From Xestospongia bergquistia (Eukaryota; Porifera; Demospongiae; Haplosclerida; Petrosiidae): 64,000 bases of DNA. The stretch is taken from contig OZ014416.1 of the NCBI GenBank assembly GCA_963965975.1, forward strand, positions 4,092,001 through 4,156,000, written 5' to 3'. Below, piece by piece: positions 1 to 15,000 of this stretch (position 1 is its first letter; each line of letters begins with the position of its first letter). The notes under the pieces were generated by a model. That model searched no databases. It was given only the letters and a program-made list of their open reading frames with translations, and had not been told where the DNA came from. The position numbers were made by a program, and so were the translations under genes.

Positions 1-3000
1 CTGTTCAATCTAAAGGACTTTATGGCACTAACTAAATAAACAGCTATAAAGAGTTTAGTAAGATTGTTTGCATTAACGCTCTAAACTCTTTATGTTAAAG
101 CCTTTTGAAGGTTTAGACTATTTAAAGGAGTTTATAAAGGACACTGCTCAGTCTAAAGGACTTTCTGGCACTATCTAAATAAACAGCTATTAACAGTTTA
201 GTAAGTTAGTTTGCATTAACGCTCTAAATTCTTTAATTTAAAGACTTCAGAAGATTTAGACTATTGAGAGGAGTTTATAAAGTAAACTGCTCAGTGTAAA
301 GGATTTTATGGCACTTACTAAATAAACAGCTATTAACAGTTTAGTAAGATTGTTTGCATTAACGCTCTAAAGTCTTTAAGTTAAAGACTTTTGAAGGTTT
401 AGACTATTTAAAGGAGTTTATAAAGTAAACTGCTCAGTCTAAAGGGCTTTATGGCACTAACTAAATAAACAGCTATTAACAGTTTAGTAAGTTAGTTTGC
501 TTTAACGCTCTAAATTCTTTAATTTAAAGACTTCAAAAGATTTAGTCTATTGAGAGTAGTTTATAAAGTAAACTGCTCAGTCTAAAGGACTTTATGGCAC
601 TAACTAAATAAGCAGCTATTAACAGTTTAGTTAGTTAGTTTGCATTAACGCTCTAAAGTCTTTAAGTTAAAGACTTTAGAAGGTTTAGACTATTGAGAGA
701 AGTTTATAAAGTAAACTGCTCAGTCTAAAGGACTTTATGGCACTAACTCAATAAACAGCTATTAACAGTTAAGTAAGTTAGCTTGCGTTAACGCTATAAA
801 GTCTTTGAGTTAAAGACTTTAGAATGTTTAGACTATTGAGAGAAGTTTATAAAGTAAACTGCTCAGTCTAAAGGACTTTATGGCACTAACTAAATAAACA
901 GCTATTAACAGTTTAGTAAGTTAGTTTGCATTAACGCTCTAAAGTCTTTAAGTTAAAGACTTTAGAATGTTTAGACTATTCAGAGAGGTTTATAAAGTAA
1001 ACTGCTCAGTCTAAAAAACTCTATGGCACTAACTAAGTGAACAGCTATTAACAGTTTAGTAAGTTAGTTTGCATTAACGCTCTAAAGTCTTTAAAATAAA
1101 GACTTTAGAAGGTTTAGACTATTCAGAGAAGTTTATAAAGTAAACTGCTCAGTCTAAAGGACTTTATGGCACTAACTAAATAAACAGCTATTAACAGTTT
1201 AGTAAGTTAGTTTGCATTAACGCTCAAAAGTCTTTAAGTTAAAGACTTTAGAAGATTAAGACTATTGAGAGAAGTTTATAAAGTAAACTGTTTAGTCTAA
1301 AGGACTTTATGGCACTAACTAAGTAAACAGCTATTAACAGTTTAGTAAGGTAGTTTGCATTAACGCTATAAAGTCTTTATGTTAAAGACTTCAGAATGTT
1401 TAGACTATTGAGAGAAGTTTATAAAGTAAACTGCTCAGTCTAAAGGACTTTATGGCACTAACTAAATAAACAGCTATTAACAGTTTAGGAAGTTATTTTG
1501 CGTTAGCGCTCTAAAGTCTTTAAGTTAAAGACTTTAGAAGGTTTAGACTATTGAGAGTGTTTATAAAGTAAACTGCTTAGTCTAAAGGACTTTATGGCAC
1601 TAACTAAATAAACAGCTATTAACAGTTCAGAAAGTTAGTTTGCATTAACGCTCTAAACTCTTTAAGTTAAAGACTTTAGAAGGTTTAGACAATTGAGAGA
1701 AGTTTAAAAAGTAAACTGCTTAGTTTAAAGGACTTTATGGCACTAATTAAATAAACAGCTATTAACAGTTTAGTAAGTTAGTTTGCATTAACGCTATAAA
1801 GTCATTAAGTTAAAGACTTTAGAAGGTTTAGACTATTGAGAGAAGTTTATAAAGTAAACTGCTCAGTCTAAAGGACTTTATGGCACTAACTAAGTAAACA
1901 GCTATTAACAGTTTAGTAAGTTAGTTTGCATTAACGCTCTAAAGTCTTTAAGATAAAGACTTTAGAAGGTTTAGACTATTGAGAGAAGTTTATAAAGTAA
2001 ACTGCTCAGTCTAAAGGACTTTATGGCACTAATTAAATAAACGGCTATTAACAGTTTAGTAAGTTAGTTTGCATTAACTCTCTAAAGTCTTTAAGCTAAA
2101 GACTTTAGAAGCTTCAGACAAGTTTATAAAGTAAACTGCTTAGTCTAAATGACTTTATGGCACTAACTAAATAAACAGCTATTAACAGTTTAGTAAGTTT
2201 GTTTGCATTAACGCTCTAAAGTCTTTTAGTTAAACACTTTAGAAGGTTTAGACTATTAAGAGAAGTTTATAAAGTAAACTGCTTAGACTAAAGGACACTA
2301 TAGCACTAATTAAGTAAACAGCTATTAACAGTTTAGTAAGTTAGTTTGCATTAACGATCTAAAGTCTTTAAGATAAAGACTTTAGAAGGTTTAGACTATT
2401 GAGAGAAGTTTATAAAGTAAACTGCTAAGTCTAAAGGACTTTATGGCACTAACTAAGTAAACAGCTATTAACAGTTTATTAAGTTAGTTTGCACTAACGC
2501 TCTAAAGTCTTTAAGTTAAAGACTTTAGAAGGTTTAGACTATTGAGAGAAGTTTATAAAGTAAACTGCTCAGTCTAAAGGACTTTATGGCACTAACTAAG
2601 TAAACAGCTATTAACAGTTTAGTAAGTTAGTTTGCATTAACGCTCTAAAATCTTTAAGTTAAAGACTTTAGAAGGGTTAGACTATTAAGAGAAGTTTATA
2701 AAGTAAACTGCGAAGTCTAAAGGACTTTATGGCACTAACTAAATAAGCAGCTATTAACAGTTTAGTAAGTTAGTTTGCATTAACGCTCTAATGTCTTTAA
2801 GAAAAAGACTTTAGAATATTTAGGCTATTGAGAGAAGTTTATAAAGTAAACTGTTCAGTCTAAAGGACTTTATGGCACTAACTAAATAAACAGCTATTAA
2901 CAGTTTAGTAAGTTAGTTTGCATTAACGCTCTAAAGTCTTTAAGTTAAAGACTTTAGAAGGTTTAGACTATTGAGAAAAGGTTATAAAGTAAACTGCTCA

Positions 3001-6000
3001 GTCTAAAGGACTTTATGGCACTAACTAAATAAACAGCTATTAACAGTTTAGTAAGTTGGTTTGCATTAACGCAATACGGTCTTTAAGTTAAAGACTTTAG
3101 TAGGTATAGACTATTAAAAGAAGTTTATAAAGTAAACTGCTCAGTCTAAAGGACTTTTTGCTACGAACTAAATAAACAGCTATAAACAGTTTAGTAAGTT
3201 AGTTTGCATTAACGCTCTAAAGTCTTTAAGAAAAGACTTTAGAAGGTTTAGGCTATTGAGAGAAGTTTATAAAGTAAACTGTTCAGTCTAAAGGACTTTA
3301 TGGCACTAACAAAATAAACAGGTATTAACAGTTTAGTAAGTTAGTTTGCATTAACGCTCTAAAGTCTTTAAGTTAAAGACTTTAGAAGGTTTAGACTATT
3401 GAGAGAAGTTTATAAAGTAAACTGCTCAGTCTAAAGGACTTTATAGCACTAACTAAATAAACAGCTATGAACAGTTTAGTAAGTTAGTTTGCATTAACGC
3501 TCTAAAGTCTTTCAGTTAAAGACTTTAGAAGGTTTAGACTATTGAGAGAAGTGTATAAAGTAAACTGCTAAGTCTAAAGGACTTTATGGCACTAACTAAA
3601 TAAACAGCTATTAACAGTTTAGTAAGTTAGTTTGCATTAACGCTCTAAAGTCTTTAAGTTAAAGACTTTAGAAGGTTTAGACTATTGAGAAAAGTTTATA
3701 AAGTAAACTGCTCAGTCTAAAGGACTTTATGGCATTAACTAAATAAACAGCTATTAACAGTTTAGTAAGTTAGTTTGCATTAACGCAATAAGGTCTTTAA
3801 GTTAAAGACTTTAGTAGGTATAGACTATTGAGAGAACTTTATAAAGTAAACTGCTCAGTCTAAAGGACTTTTTGCTACTAACTAAATAAACAGCTATAAA
3901 CAGTTTAGTGAGTTAGTTTGCATTAACGCTCTAAAGTCTTTAAGTGAAAGACTTCAGAAGGTTTAGACTATTGACAGAAGTTTATAAAGTAAACCGCTTA
4001 GTCTAAAGGACTTTATGGCACTAACTAAATAAACAGCTATTAACAGTTTAGTAAGTTAGTTTGCATTAACGCTCTAAAGTCTTTAAGTTAAAGACTTTAG
4101 AAGGTTTAGACTATTCAGAGAAGTTTATAAAGTAAACTGCTCAGTCTAAAGGACTCTATGGCACTAACTAAGTGAACAGCTATTAACAGTTTAGTAAGTT
4201 AGTTTGCATTAACGCTCTAAAGTCTTTAAAATAAAGACTTTAGAAGGTTTAGAGTATTCAGAGAAGTTTATAAAGTAAAATGCTAAGTCTAAAGGACTTT
4301 ATGGCTCTAACTAAATAAACAGCTATTAACAGTTTAGTAAGTTTGCATTAACGCTCTAAAGTCTTTAAGTTAAAGACTTTAGAAGATTAAGACTATTGAG
4401 AGAAGTTTATAAAGTAAACTGTTTAGTCTAAAGGACTTTATGGCACTAACTAAGTAAACAGCTATTAACAGTTTAGTAAGTTAGTTTGCATTAACGCTAT
4501 AAAGTCTTTATGTTAAAGACTTCAGAAGGTTTAGACTATTGAGAGAAGTTTATAAAGTAAACTGCTCAGTCTAAAGGACTTTATCGCACTAACTAAATAA
4601 ACAGCTATTAACAGTTTAGTAAGTTAGTTTGCATTAGCGCTCTAAAGTCTTTAAGTTAAAGACTTTAGAAGGTTTAGACTATTGAGAGACTTTATAAAGT
4701 AAACGGCTTAGTCTAAAGGACTTTAAGGCTCTAACTAAATAAAAAGCTATTAACAGTTCAGAAAGTTAGTTTGCATTAACGCTCTAAACTCTTTAAGTTA
4801 AAGACTTTAGAAGGTTTAGACAATTGAGAGAAGTTTAAAAAGTAAACTGCTTAGTCTAAAAAACTTTATGGCACTAATTAAAGAAACAGCTATTAACAGT
4901 TTAGTAAGTTTGTTGGCATTAACGCTCTAAAGTCTTTAAGTTAAAGACTTTAGAAGGTTTAGACTATTCAGACAACTTTATAAAGTAAACTGCTTAGTCT
5001 AAAGGACTTTATGGCACTAACTAAATAAACAGCTATTAACAGTTTAGTAAGTTAGTTTGCATTAACGCAATAAAGTCTTTAAGATAAAGACTTTAGAAGG
5101 TTTAGACTATTGAGAGAAGTTTATAAAGTAAACAGCTCAGTCTAAAGGACTTTATGGCACTAACTAAATAAACAGCTATTAACAGTTTAGTAAGCTAGTT
5201 TGCATTAACGATCTAAAGTCTTTAAGATAAAGACTTTAAAAGGTTTAGAATATTCAGAGGAGTTTTCAAAGTAAACTGCTTAGTCTAAAGGACACTATGG
5301 CACTAACTAAATAAACAGCTATTAACAGTTTAGTAAGTTAGTTTGCATTAACGCTCTAAAGTCTTTAAGTTAAAGACTTTAGAAGGTTTAGACTATTAAG
5401 AGAAGTTTATAAAGTAGACTGCTCAGTCTAAAGGACTTTATGGCACTAACTAAATAAACAGCTATTAACAGTTTAGTAAGTTAGTTTGCATTAACGCTCT
5501 AAAGTCTTTAAGTTAAAGACGTTAGAAGGATTAGACTATTGAGAAAATTTTATAAAGTAAACAGCTCAGTCTAAAGGACTTTATGGCACTAACTAAATAT
5601 ACAGCTATTAACAGTTTAGTAAGTTAGTTTGCATTAACGCTCTAAAGTCTTTAAGTTAAAGACTTTAGAAGGTTTAGACTATTCAGAGAAGTTTATAAAG
5701 TAAATTGCTTAGTCTAAGGGACTTTATTGCACTAACTAAATAAACAGCTATTAACAGTTTAGTAAGTTAGTTTGCATTAACGCTCTAAAGTCTTTAAGAT
5801 AAAGACTTTAGAAAGTTTAGACTATTAATAGAAGTTTATAAAGTAAACTGCTAAGTCTAAAGGACTTTATGGCACTAACTAAATAAGCAGCTATTAACAG
5901 TTTAGTAAGTTCGTTTCCATTAACGCTCTAAAGTCTTTAAGTTAAAGACTTTAGAAGGTTTAGACTATTGAGAAAAGTTTATAAAGTAAACTGCTCAGTC

Positions 6001-9000
6001 TAAAGGACTTTATGGCACTAACTAAATAAACAGCTATTAACAGTTTAGTAAGTTAGTTTGCATTAACGCAATAAAGTCTTTAAGTTAAAGACTTTAGTAG
6101 GTATAGACTATTGAGAGAAGTTTATAAAGTAAACTGCTTAGTCTAAAGGACTTTATGGCACTAATTAAGTAAACAGCTATTAACAGTTTAGTAAGTTAGT
6201 TTGCATTAACGCTCTAAAGTCTTTAAGATAAAGAGTTTAGAAGGTTTAGATTATTGAGAGAAGTTTATAAAGTAAACTGCTTAGTCTAAAGGACTTTATG
6301 GCGCTAACGAAGTAAACAGCTATTAATAGTTTAGTAAGTTAGTTTGCAATAACGCTCTAAAGTCTTTAAGATAAAGACTTTAGAAAGTTTAGACTATTAA
6401 TAGAAGTTTATAAAGTAAACTGCTAAGTCTAAAGGACTTTATGGCACTAACTAAATAAGCAGCTATTAACAGTTTAGTAAGTTCGCTTCCATTAACGCTC
6501 TAAAGTCTTTAAGTTAAAGACTTTAGAAGGTTTAGACTATTGAGAAAAGTTTATAAAGTAAACTGCTCAGTCTAAAGGAATTTATGGCACTAACTAATTA
6601 AACAGCTATTAACAGTTTAGTAAGTTAGTTTGCATTAACGCAATAAAGTCTTTAAGTTAAAGACCTTAGTAGGTATAGACTATTGAGAGAAGTTTATAAA
6701 GTAAACTGCTAAGTCTAAAGGACTTTTTGCTACTAACTACATAAAGAGCTATTAACAGTTTAGTAAGTTAGTTTGCATTAACGCTCTAAAGTCTTTAAGT
6801 TAAAGACTTCAGAAGGTTTAGACAATTCAGAAAAGTTTATAAAGTAAACTGCTCAGTCTAAAGGACTTTATGGCACTAACTAAGTAAACAGCTATTAACA
6901 GTTTAGTAAGTTAGTTTGCATTAACGCTCTAATGTCTTTAAGATAAAGACTTTAGAATGTTTAGGCTATTGAGAGAAGTTTATAAAGTAAACTGTTCAGT
7001 GTAAAGGACTTTATGGCACTAACTAAATAAACAGCTATTAACAGTTTAGTAAGTTAGTTTGCATTAACGCTCTAAAGTCTTTAAGTTAAAGACTTTAGAA
7101 GGTTTAGACTATTAAGAGAAGTTTATTAAGTAAACTGCTTAGTCTAAAGGACTTTATGGCACTAACTAAATAAACAGCTATTAACAGTTTAGTAAGTTAG
7201 TTTGCATTAACGCTCTAAAGTCTTTATGTTAAAGACTTTAGAAGGTTTAGACTATTGAGAGAAGTTTATAAAGTAAACTGCTCACTCTAAAGGACTTTAT
7301 GGCACTAACTAAGTAAACAGCTATTAACAGTTTAGTAAGTTAGTTTGCATTAACGCTCTAAAGTCTTTAAGATAAAGACTTTAGAAGGTTTAGACTATTG
7401 AGAGAATTTTATAAAGTAAACTGCTCAGTCTAAAGGACTTTATGGCACTAACTAAATAAACAGCTATTAACAGTTTAGTAAGTTCGTTTGCATTAACGCT
7501 CTAAAGTCTTTAAGATAAAGACTTTAAAAGGTTTAGAATATTCAGAGGAGTTTACAAAGTAAACTGCTTAGTCTAAAGGACACTATGGCACTAACTAAAT
7601 AAACAGCTATTAACAGTTTAGTAAGTTAGTTTGCATTAACGCTCTAAACTCTTTAAGTTGAAGACTTTAGAAGGTTTAGAGTATTCAGAGAAGTTTATGA
7701 AGTAAACTGCTCAGTCTAAAGGACTTTATGGCACTAACTAAATAAACAGCTATTAACAGTTGAGTAAGTTAGTTTGCATTAACGCAATAAAGTCTTTAAG
7801 TTAAAGACTTTAGAAGGTTTAGACTATTGAGAGAAGTTTGTAAAGTAAAATGCTCAGTCTAAAGGACTTTATGGCAGTAACTAAATTAACAGCTATTAAC
7901 AGTTTAGTAAGTTAGTTTGTATTAACGCTCTAAAGTCTTTAAGTTCAATACTTTAGAAGATTAAGACTATTGAGAGAAGTTTATAAAATAAACTGTTTAG
8001 TCTAAAGGACTTTATGGCACTAACTAAGTAAGCAGCTATTAACAGTTTAGTAAGTTAGTTTGCATTAACGCTATAAAGTGTTTATGTTAAAGACTTCAGA
8101 AGGTTTAGACTATTGAGAGAAGTTTATAAATTAAACTGCTCAGTCTAAAGGACTTTATGGCACTAACTTAATAAACAGCTATTAAGAGTTTAGTAAGTTA
8201 GTTTGCATTAGTGCTCTAAAGTCTTTAAGTTAAAGACTTTAGAAGGCTTAGACTATTGAGAGAGTTTATAAAGTAAACGGCTTAGTCTAAAGGACCTTAA
8301 AGCTCTAACTAAATAAACAGCTATTAACAGTTGGGAAAGTTAGTTTGCATTAACGCTCTAAACTCTTTAAGTTAAAGCCTTTAGAAGGTTTAGACAATTG
8401 CGTGAAGTTTAAAAAGTAAACTGCTTAGTCTAAAGGACTTTATGGCACTAATTAAATAAACAGCTATTAACAGTTTAGTAAGTTTGTTTCCATTAATGCT
8501 CTAAAGTCTTTAAGTTAAAGACTTTAGAAGGTTTAGACTATTCAGAGAAGTTTATAAAGTAAACTGCTTAGTCTAAAGGACTTTATGGCACTAACTAAAT
8601 AAACAGCTATTAACAGTTTAGTAAGTTAGTTTGCATTAACGCTATAAAGTCTTTATGTTAAAGACTTTAGAAGGTTTAGACTATTGAGAGAAGTTTATAA
8701 AGTAAACTGCTCAGTCTAAAGGACTTTATGGCACTAACTAAGTAAACAGCAATTAACAGTTTAGTAAGTTAGTTTGCATTAACGCTCTAAAGTCTTTAAG
8801 ATAAAGACTTTAGAAGGTTTAGACTATTGACAGAAGTTTATAAAGTAAACTGCTCAGTCTAAAGGACTTTATGGCACTAACTAAATAAACAGCTATTAAC
8901 AGTTTAGTAAGTTAGTTTGCATTATCGCAATAAAGGCTTTAAGTTAAAGACTTTAGTAGGTATAGACTATTGAGAGAAGTTTATAAAGTAAACTGCTAAG

Positions 9001-12000
9001 TCTAAAGGACTTTTTGCTACTAACTACATAAAGAGCTATTAACAGTTTAGTAAGTTAGTTTGCATTAACGCTCTAAAGTCTTTAAGTTAAAGACTTCAGA
9101 AGGCTTAGACTATTCAGAAAAGTTTATAAAGTAAACTGCTCAGTCTAAAGGACTTTATGGCACTAACTAATTAAACAGCTATTAACCGTTTAGTAAGTTA
9201 GTTTGCATTAACGCTCTAATGTCTTTAAGATAAAGACTTTAGAATGTTTAGGCTATTGAGAAAAGTTTATAAAGTAAACTGTTCAGTGTAAAGGACTTTA
9301 TGGCACTAACTAAATAAACAGCTATTAACAGTTTAGTAAGTTAGTTTGCATTAACGCTCTAAAGTCTTTAAGTTAAAGACTTTAGAAGGTTTAGACTATT
9401 AAGAGAAGTTTATAAAGTAAACTGCTCAGTCTAAAGGACTTTATGGCACTAACTAAATAAACAGCTATTAACAGTTTAGTAAGTTTGTTTCCATTAACGC
9501 TCTAAAGTCTTTAAGTTAAAGACTTTAGAAGGTTTAGACTATTCAGAGAAGTTTATAAAGTAAACTGCTTAGTCTAAAGGACTTTATGGCACTAACTAAA
9601 TAAACAGCTATTAACAGTTTAGTAAGTTAGTTTGCATTAACGCTATAAAGTCTTTATGTTAAAGACTTTAGAAGGTTTAGACTATTGAGAAAAGTTTATA
9701 AAGTAAACTGCTCAGTCTAAAGGACTTTATGGCACTAACTAACTAAACAGCTATTAACAGTTTAGTAAGTTAGTTTGCATTAACGCAATAATGTCTTTAA
9801 GATAAAGACTTTAGAATGTTTAGGCTATTGAGAGATGTTTATAAAGTAAACTGTTCAGTGTAAAGGACTTTATGGCACTAACTAAATAAACAGCTATTAA
9901 CAGTCTAGTAAATTAGTTTGCATTAACGCTCTAAAGTCTTTAAGTTAAAGACTTTAGAAGGTTTAGACTATTAAGAGAAGTTTATAAAGTAAACTGCTCA
10001 GTCTAAGGGACTTTATGGCACTAACTAAATAAACAGCTATTAACAGTTTAGTATGTTAGTTTGCATTAACGCTCTAAAGTCTTTAAGTTAAAGACGTTAG
10101 AAGGTTTAGACTATTGAGAAAAGTTTATAAAGTAAACTGCTCAGTCTAAAGGACTTTATGGCACTAACTAAATAAACAGCTATTAACAGTTTAGTAAGTT
10201 AGTTTTTATTAATGCTCTAAAGTCTTTAAGTTAAAGACTTTAGAAGGTTTAGACTATTCAGAGAAGTTTATAAAGTAAATTGCTTAGTCTAAGGGACTTT
10301 ATTGCACTAACTAAATAAACAGCTATTAACAGTTTAGTAAGTTAGTTTGCATTAACGCTATAAAGTCTTTAAGTTAAAGACTTTAGAAGGTTTAGACTAT
10401 TGAGAAAAGTTTATAAAGTAAACTGCTCAGTCTAAAGGACTTTATGGCACTAACTAAAAAAACAGCTATTAACAGTTTAGTAAGTTAGTTTGCATTAACC
10501 CAATAAGGTCTTTAAGTTAAAGACTTTAGTAGGTATAGACTATTGAGAGAAGTTTATAAAGTAAACTGCTCAGTCTAAAGGACTTTTTGCTACGAACTAA
10601 ATAAACAGCTATAAACAGTTTAGTAAGTTAGTTTGCATTAATGCTCTAAAGTCTTTAAGTTAAAGACTTTGGAAGGTTTAGACTATTGACAGAAGTTTAT
10701 AAAGTAAACTGCTTAGTCTAAAGGACTTTATGGCACTAACTAAATAAACAGCTATTAACAGTTTAGTAAGTTTGTTTGCATTAACGCTCTAAAGTCTTCA
10801 AGTTAAAGACTTTAGAAGGTTTAGACTATTGAGAGAAGTTTATAAAGTAAACTGCTCAGTCTAAAGGAATTTATGGCACTAACTAAATAAACAGCTATTA
10901 ACAGTTTAGTAAGTTAGTTTGCATTAACGCTCTAAAGTCTTTAAGTTAAAGACTTTAGAAGGTTTATACTGTTGAGAGAAGTTTATAAAGTAAACTGCTC
11001 AGTCTAAAGGACTTTATGGCACTAACTAAGTAAACAGCTATTAACAGTTTAGTAAGTTAGTTTGCATTAACGCTCTAATGTCTTTAAGATAAAGACTTTA
11101 GAAATTTTAGGCTATTGAGTGAAGTTTGTAAAGTAAACTGTTCAGTCTAAAGGACTTTATGGCACTAACTAAATAAACAGCTATTAAAAGTTTAGTAAGT
11201 TAGTTGGCATTAACGCTCTAAAGTCTTTAAGTTAAAGACTTTAGAACGTTTAGACTATTAAGAGAAGTTTAAAAAGTAAACTGCTCAGTCTAAAGGACTT
11301 TATGGCACTAACTAAATAAACAGCTATTAACAGTTTAGTAAGGTAGTTTGCATTAACGCTTTAAAGTCTTTAAGTTAAAGATTTTAGAAGGTTTAGACTA
11401 TTGAGAGAAGATTATAAACTAAACTGCAAAGTATAAAGGACTTTATGGCACTAACTAAATAAACAGCTATTAACAGTTTAGTAAGTTAGTTTGCATTAAC
11501 GCTCTAAAGTCTTTAAGTTAAAGACTTTAGAAGGTTTAGACAATCGAGAGAAGTTTATAAAGTAAACTCCTCAGTCTAAAGGACTTTATGGGACTAACTA
11601 AATAAACAGCTATTAAGAGTTTAGTAAGTTAGTTTGCATTAACGCAATAAGGTCTTTAAGTTTAAGACTTTAGTAGGTATAGACTATTGAGAGAAGTTTA
11701 TAAAGTAAACTGCTCAGTCTAAAGGACTTTTTGCTACTAACTAAATGAACAGCTATAAACAGTTTAGTAAGTTAGTTTGCATTAACGCTCTAAAGTCTTT
11801 AAGTTAAAGACTTTAGAAGGTTTAGACTATTCAGAGAAGTTTATAAAGTAAATTGCTTAGTCTAAAGGACTTCATTGCACTAAGTAAATAAACAGCTATT
11901 AACAGTTTAGTAAGTTAGTTTGCATTAACGCTATAAAGTCTTTATGCTAAAGACTTTAGAAGGTTTAGACTATTGAGAAAAGTTTATAAAGTAAACTGCT

Positions 12001-15000
12001 CAGTCTAAAGGTCTTTATGGCACTAACTAAATAAACAGCTATTAACAGTTTAGTTAGTTTGCATTAACGCAATAAGGTCTTTAAGTTAAAGACTTTAGTA
12101 GGTATAGACTATTGAGAGAAGTTTATAAAGTAAACTGCTCAGTCTAAAGGACTTTTTGCTACGAACTAAATAAACAGCTATAAACAGTTTAGTAAATTAG
12201 TTTGCATTAACGCTCTAAAGTCTTTAAGTTAAAGACTTTAGAAGGTTTAGACTATTGACAGAAGTTTATAAAGTAAACTGCTTAGTCTAAAGGACTTTAT
12301 GGCACTAACTAAATAAACAGCTATTAACAGTTTAGTAAGTTTGTTTGCATTAACGCTCTAAATTCTTCAAGTTAAAGACTTTAGAAGATTTAGACTATTC
12401 AGAGAAGTTTATAAAGTAAGTGCTTAGTCTAAAGGACATTATGGCACTAACTAAATAAACAGCTATTAACAGTTTAGTAAGTTAGTTTGCATTAACGCTC
12501 TAAAGTCTTTAAGTTAAAGACTTTAGAAGGTTTAGACTATTGAGAGAAGTTTATAAAGTAAACTGCTAAGTCTAAAGGACTTTATGGCTCTAACTAAATA
12601 AACAGCCATTAACAGTTTAGTAAGTTAGTTTGCATTAACGCTCTAAAGTCTTTAAGTTAAAGAGTTTAGAAGGTTTAGACTATTGAGAAAAGTTTATAAA
12701 GTAAACTGCTCAGTCTAAAGGACTTTATGGCACTAACTAAATAAACAGCTATTAACAGTTTAGTAAGTTAGTTTGCATTAACGCTCTAAAGTCATCAAGA
12801 TAAAGACTTTAGAAGGTTTAGACTATTGAGAGAAGTTTATAAAGTAAACTGCTCTGTCTAAAGGACTTTATGGCACTAACTAAATAAACAGCTATAAACA
12901 GTTTAGTAAGTTAGTTTGCATTAACGCTCTAAAGTCTTTAAGTTAAAGACTTTAGTAGGTTTAGACAATCGAGAGAAGTTTATAAAGTAAACTGCTCAGT
13001 CTAAAGGACTTTATGGCACTAACTAAGTAAACAGCTATTAACAGTTTAGTAAGTTAGTTTGCATTAACGCTCTAAAGTCTTTAAGTTAAAGACTTTAGAA
13101 GGTTTAGACTATTGAGAGAATTTTATAAAGTAAACTGCTCAGTCTAAAGGACTTTGTGGCACTAACTAAGTAAACAGCTATTAACAGTTTAGTAAGTTAG
13201 TTTGCATTAACGCTCTAAAGTCTTTAAGTTAAAGACTTTAGAAGGTTTAGACTATTGAGAGAAGTTTATAAAGTAAACTGCTCAGTCTAAAGGACTTTAT
13301 GGCACTAACTAAATAAACAGCTATTAACAGTTTAGTAAGTTAGTTTGCATTAACGCTCTAAAGTCTTTAAGTTAAAGACTTTAGAAGGTTTAGACTATTG
13401 AGAGAAGTTTATAAAGTAAACTGCTCAGTCTAAAGGACTTTATGGCACTAACTAAATAAACAGCTATTAACAGTTTAGTAAGTTAGTTTGCATTAACGCT
13501 CTAAAGTCTTTAAGTTAAAGACTGTAGAAGGTTTAGACTATTGAGAGAAGTTTATAAAGTAAACTGCTCAGTCTAAAGGACTTTATGGCACTAACTAAAT
13601 AAACAGCTATTAAAAGTTCGGTAAGTTAGTTTGCATTAACTCAGTCTAAAGGACTTAATGGGATAACTAAGCAAACTTCTATTAACAGTTTAGTAACTTT
13701 GTTTGCATGATGCTCTAAAGTCTTTAAGTTAAAGACTTTAGAAAGTTTAGACTTTTGAGTGAATTTTATAAAGTAAACTGCTCAGTCTAAACAACCTCAT
13801 GCCACTAACTAAATAAACAACTATTAACAGTTCAGTAAGTTAGTTTGGATTAACGATCGAAAGACTTTAAGTTAAAGACTTTAGAAGGTTTAGACTGTTT
13901 AGTGAAGTGTATAAAGTAAACTGCTCAGCCTAAAGGACTTAATGCGACTAACTAAAAATAATGCTACTAACATTTTAGTAAGTTATTTTGCATTAACACA
14001 CTAAAGTCTTTAAGTTAAAGACCTTAGAAGGTTTAGACTGTTGAGTGAATTTTATAAAGTAAACTGCTCAGTATAAAGGTCTTTATGGCACTAACTAAGT
14101 AGACAGCTGTTAAAAGTTTAGTAAGTTAGTTTGCATTAACACTCTAAAGTCTTTAAGTTAAAGACTTTAGAAGGTTTAGACAATTGAGTGAAGATTATAA
14201 AGTAAACTGCTAAGTCTAAAGGACTTTATGGCATAACTAAATAAGCTTCTATTAACATTTTAGTAAGTTAGTTTGTATTAACAGTCTGAAGTCTTTAAGT
14301 TAAGACTTTAGAAGGTTTAGACGATTGAGTTAAGTGTATAAAGTAAGGTGCTCAGTTTAAAGGACTTAATGGGACTAACTAGAGAAACTGCTACTAAAAG
14401 TTTCGTAAGTTTGTTTGCATTAACACTCTAGAGTCTTTAAGTTAAAGAGTTTAGAAGGTTTACACTATTTATTGATGTTGATAGAGTAAACTGCACAGTC
14501 AAAGGGACTTTATGGCACTAATTAAATAAACAGCTATAAACAGTTTAGTAAGTTTTTTTGCATTAACGCTCTAAAGATTTAAATTAAAGACTTTAGAAGG
14601 TTTAGACTATTGAGTGAATTTTATAAAGTACACACTCAATCTAAAGAATTTAATGGGACTAAGTAAGTACACTGCTATTAACAGTTTAGAAAATTTGTTT
14701 GCATTAACGCTCTAAAGTCTTTAAGTTAAAGACTTTAGAAAGTTTAGACTATTGAGTGAATTTTATAAAGTAAACTGCTCAGTCTGAAGGACTTAATGGG
14801 ACTAACTAAACAAACTGCTACTAACAGTTTAGTAAGTGTTTTTGCATTAACGCTCTAAAGTCTTTAAGTTAAACACTTTATAAGGTTTTGGCTATTGACT
14901 GAAGTTTATAAAGTAAAATGTTCACTATAAAGGTCTTGATGGCACTAACTAAATAAACAGCTATTAACAGTTTAGTAAGTTGGTTTGCATTAATGCTCTA

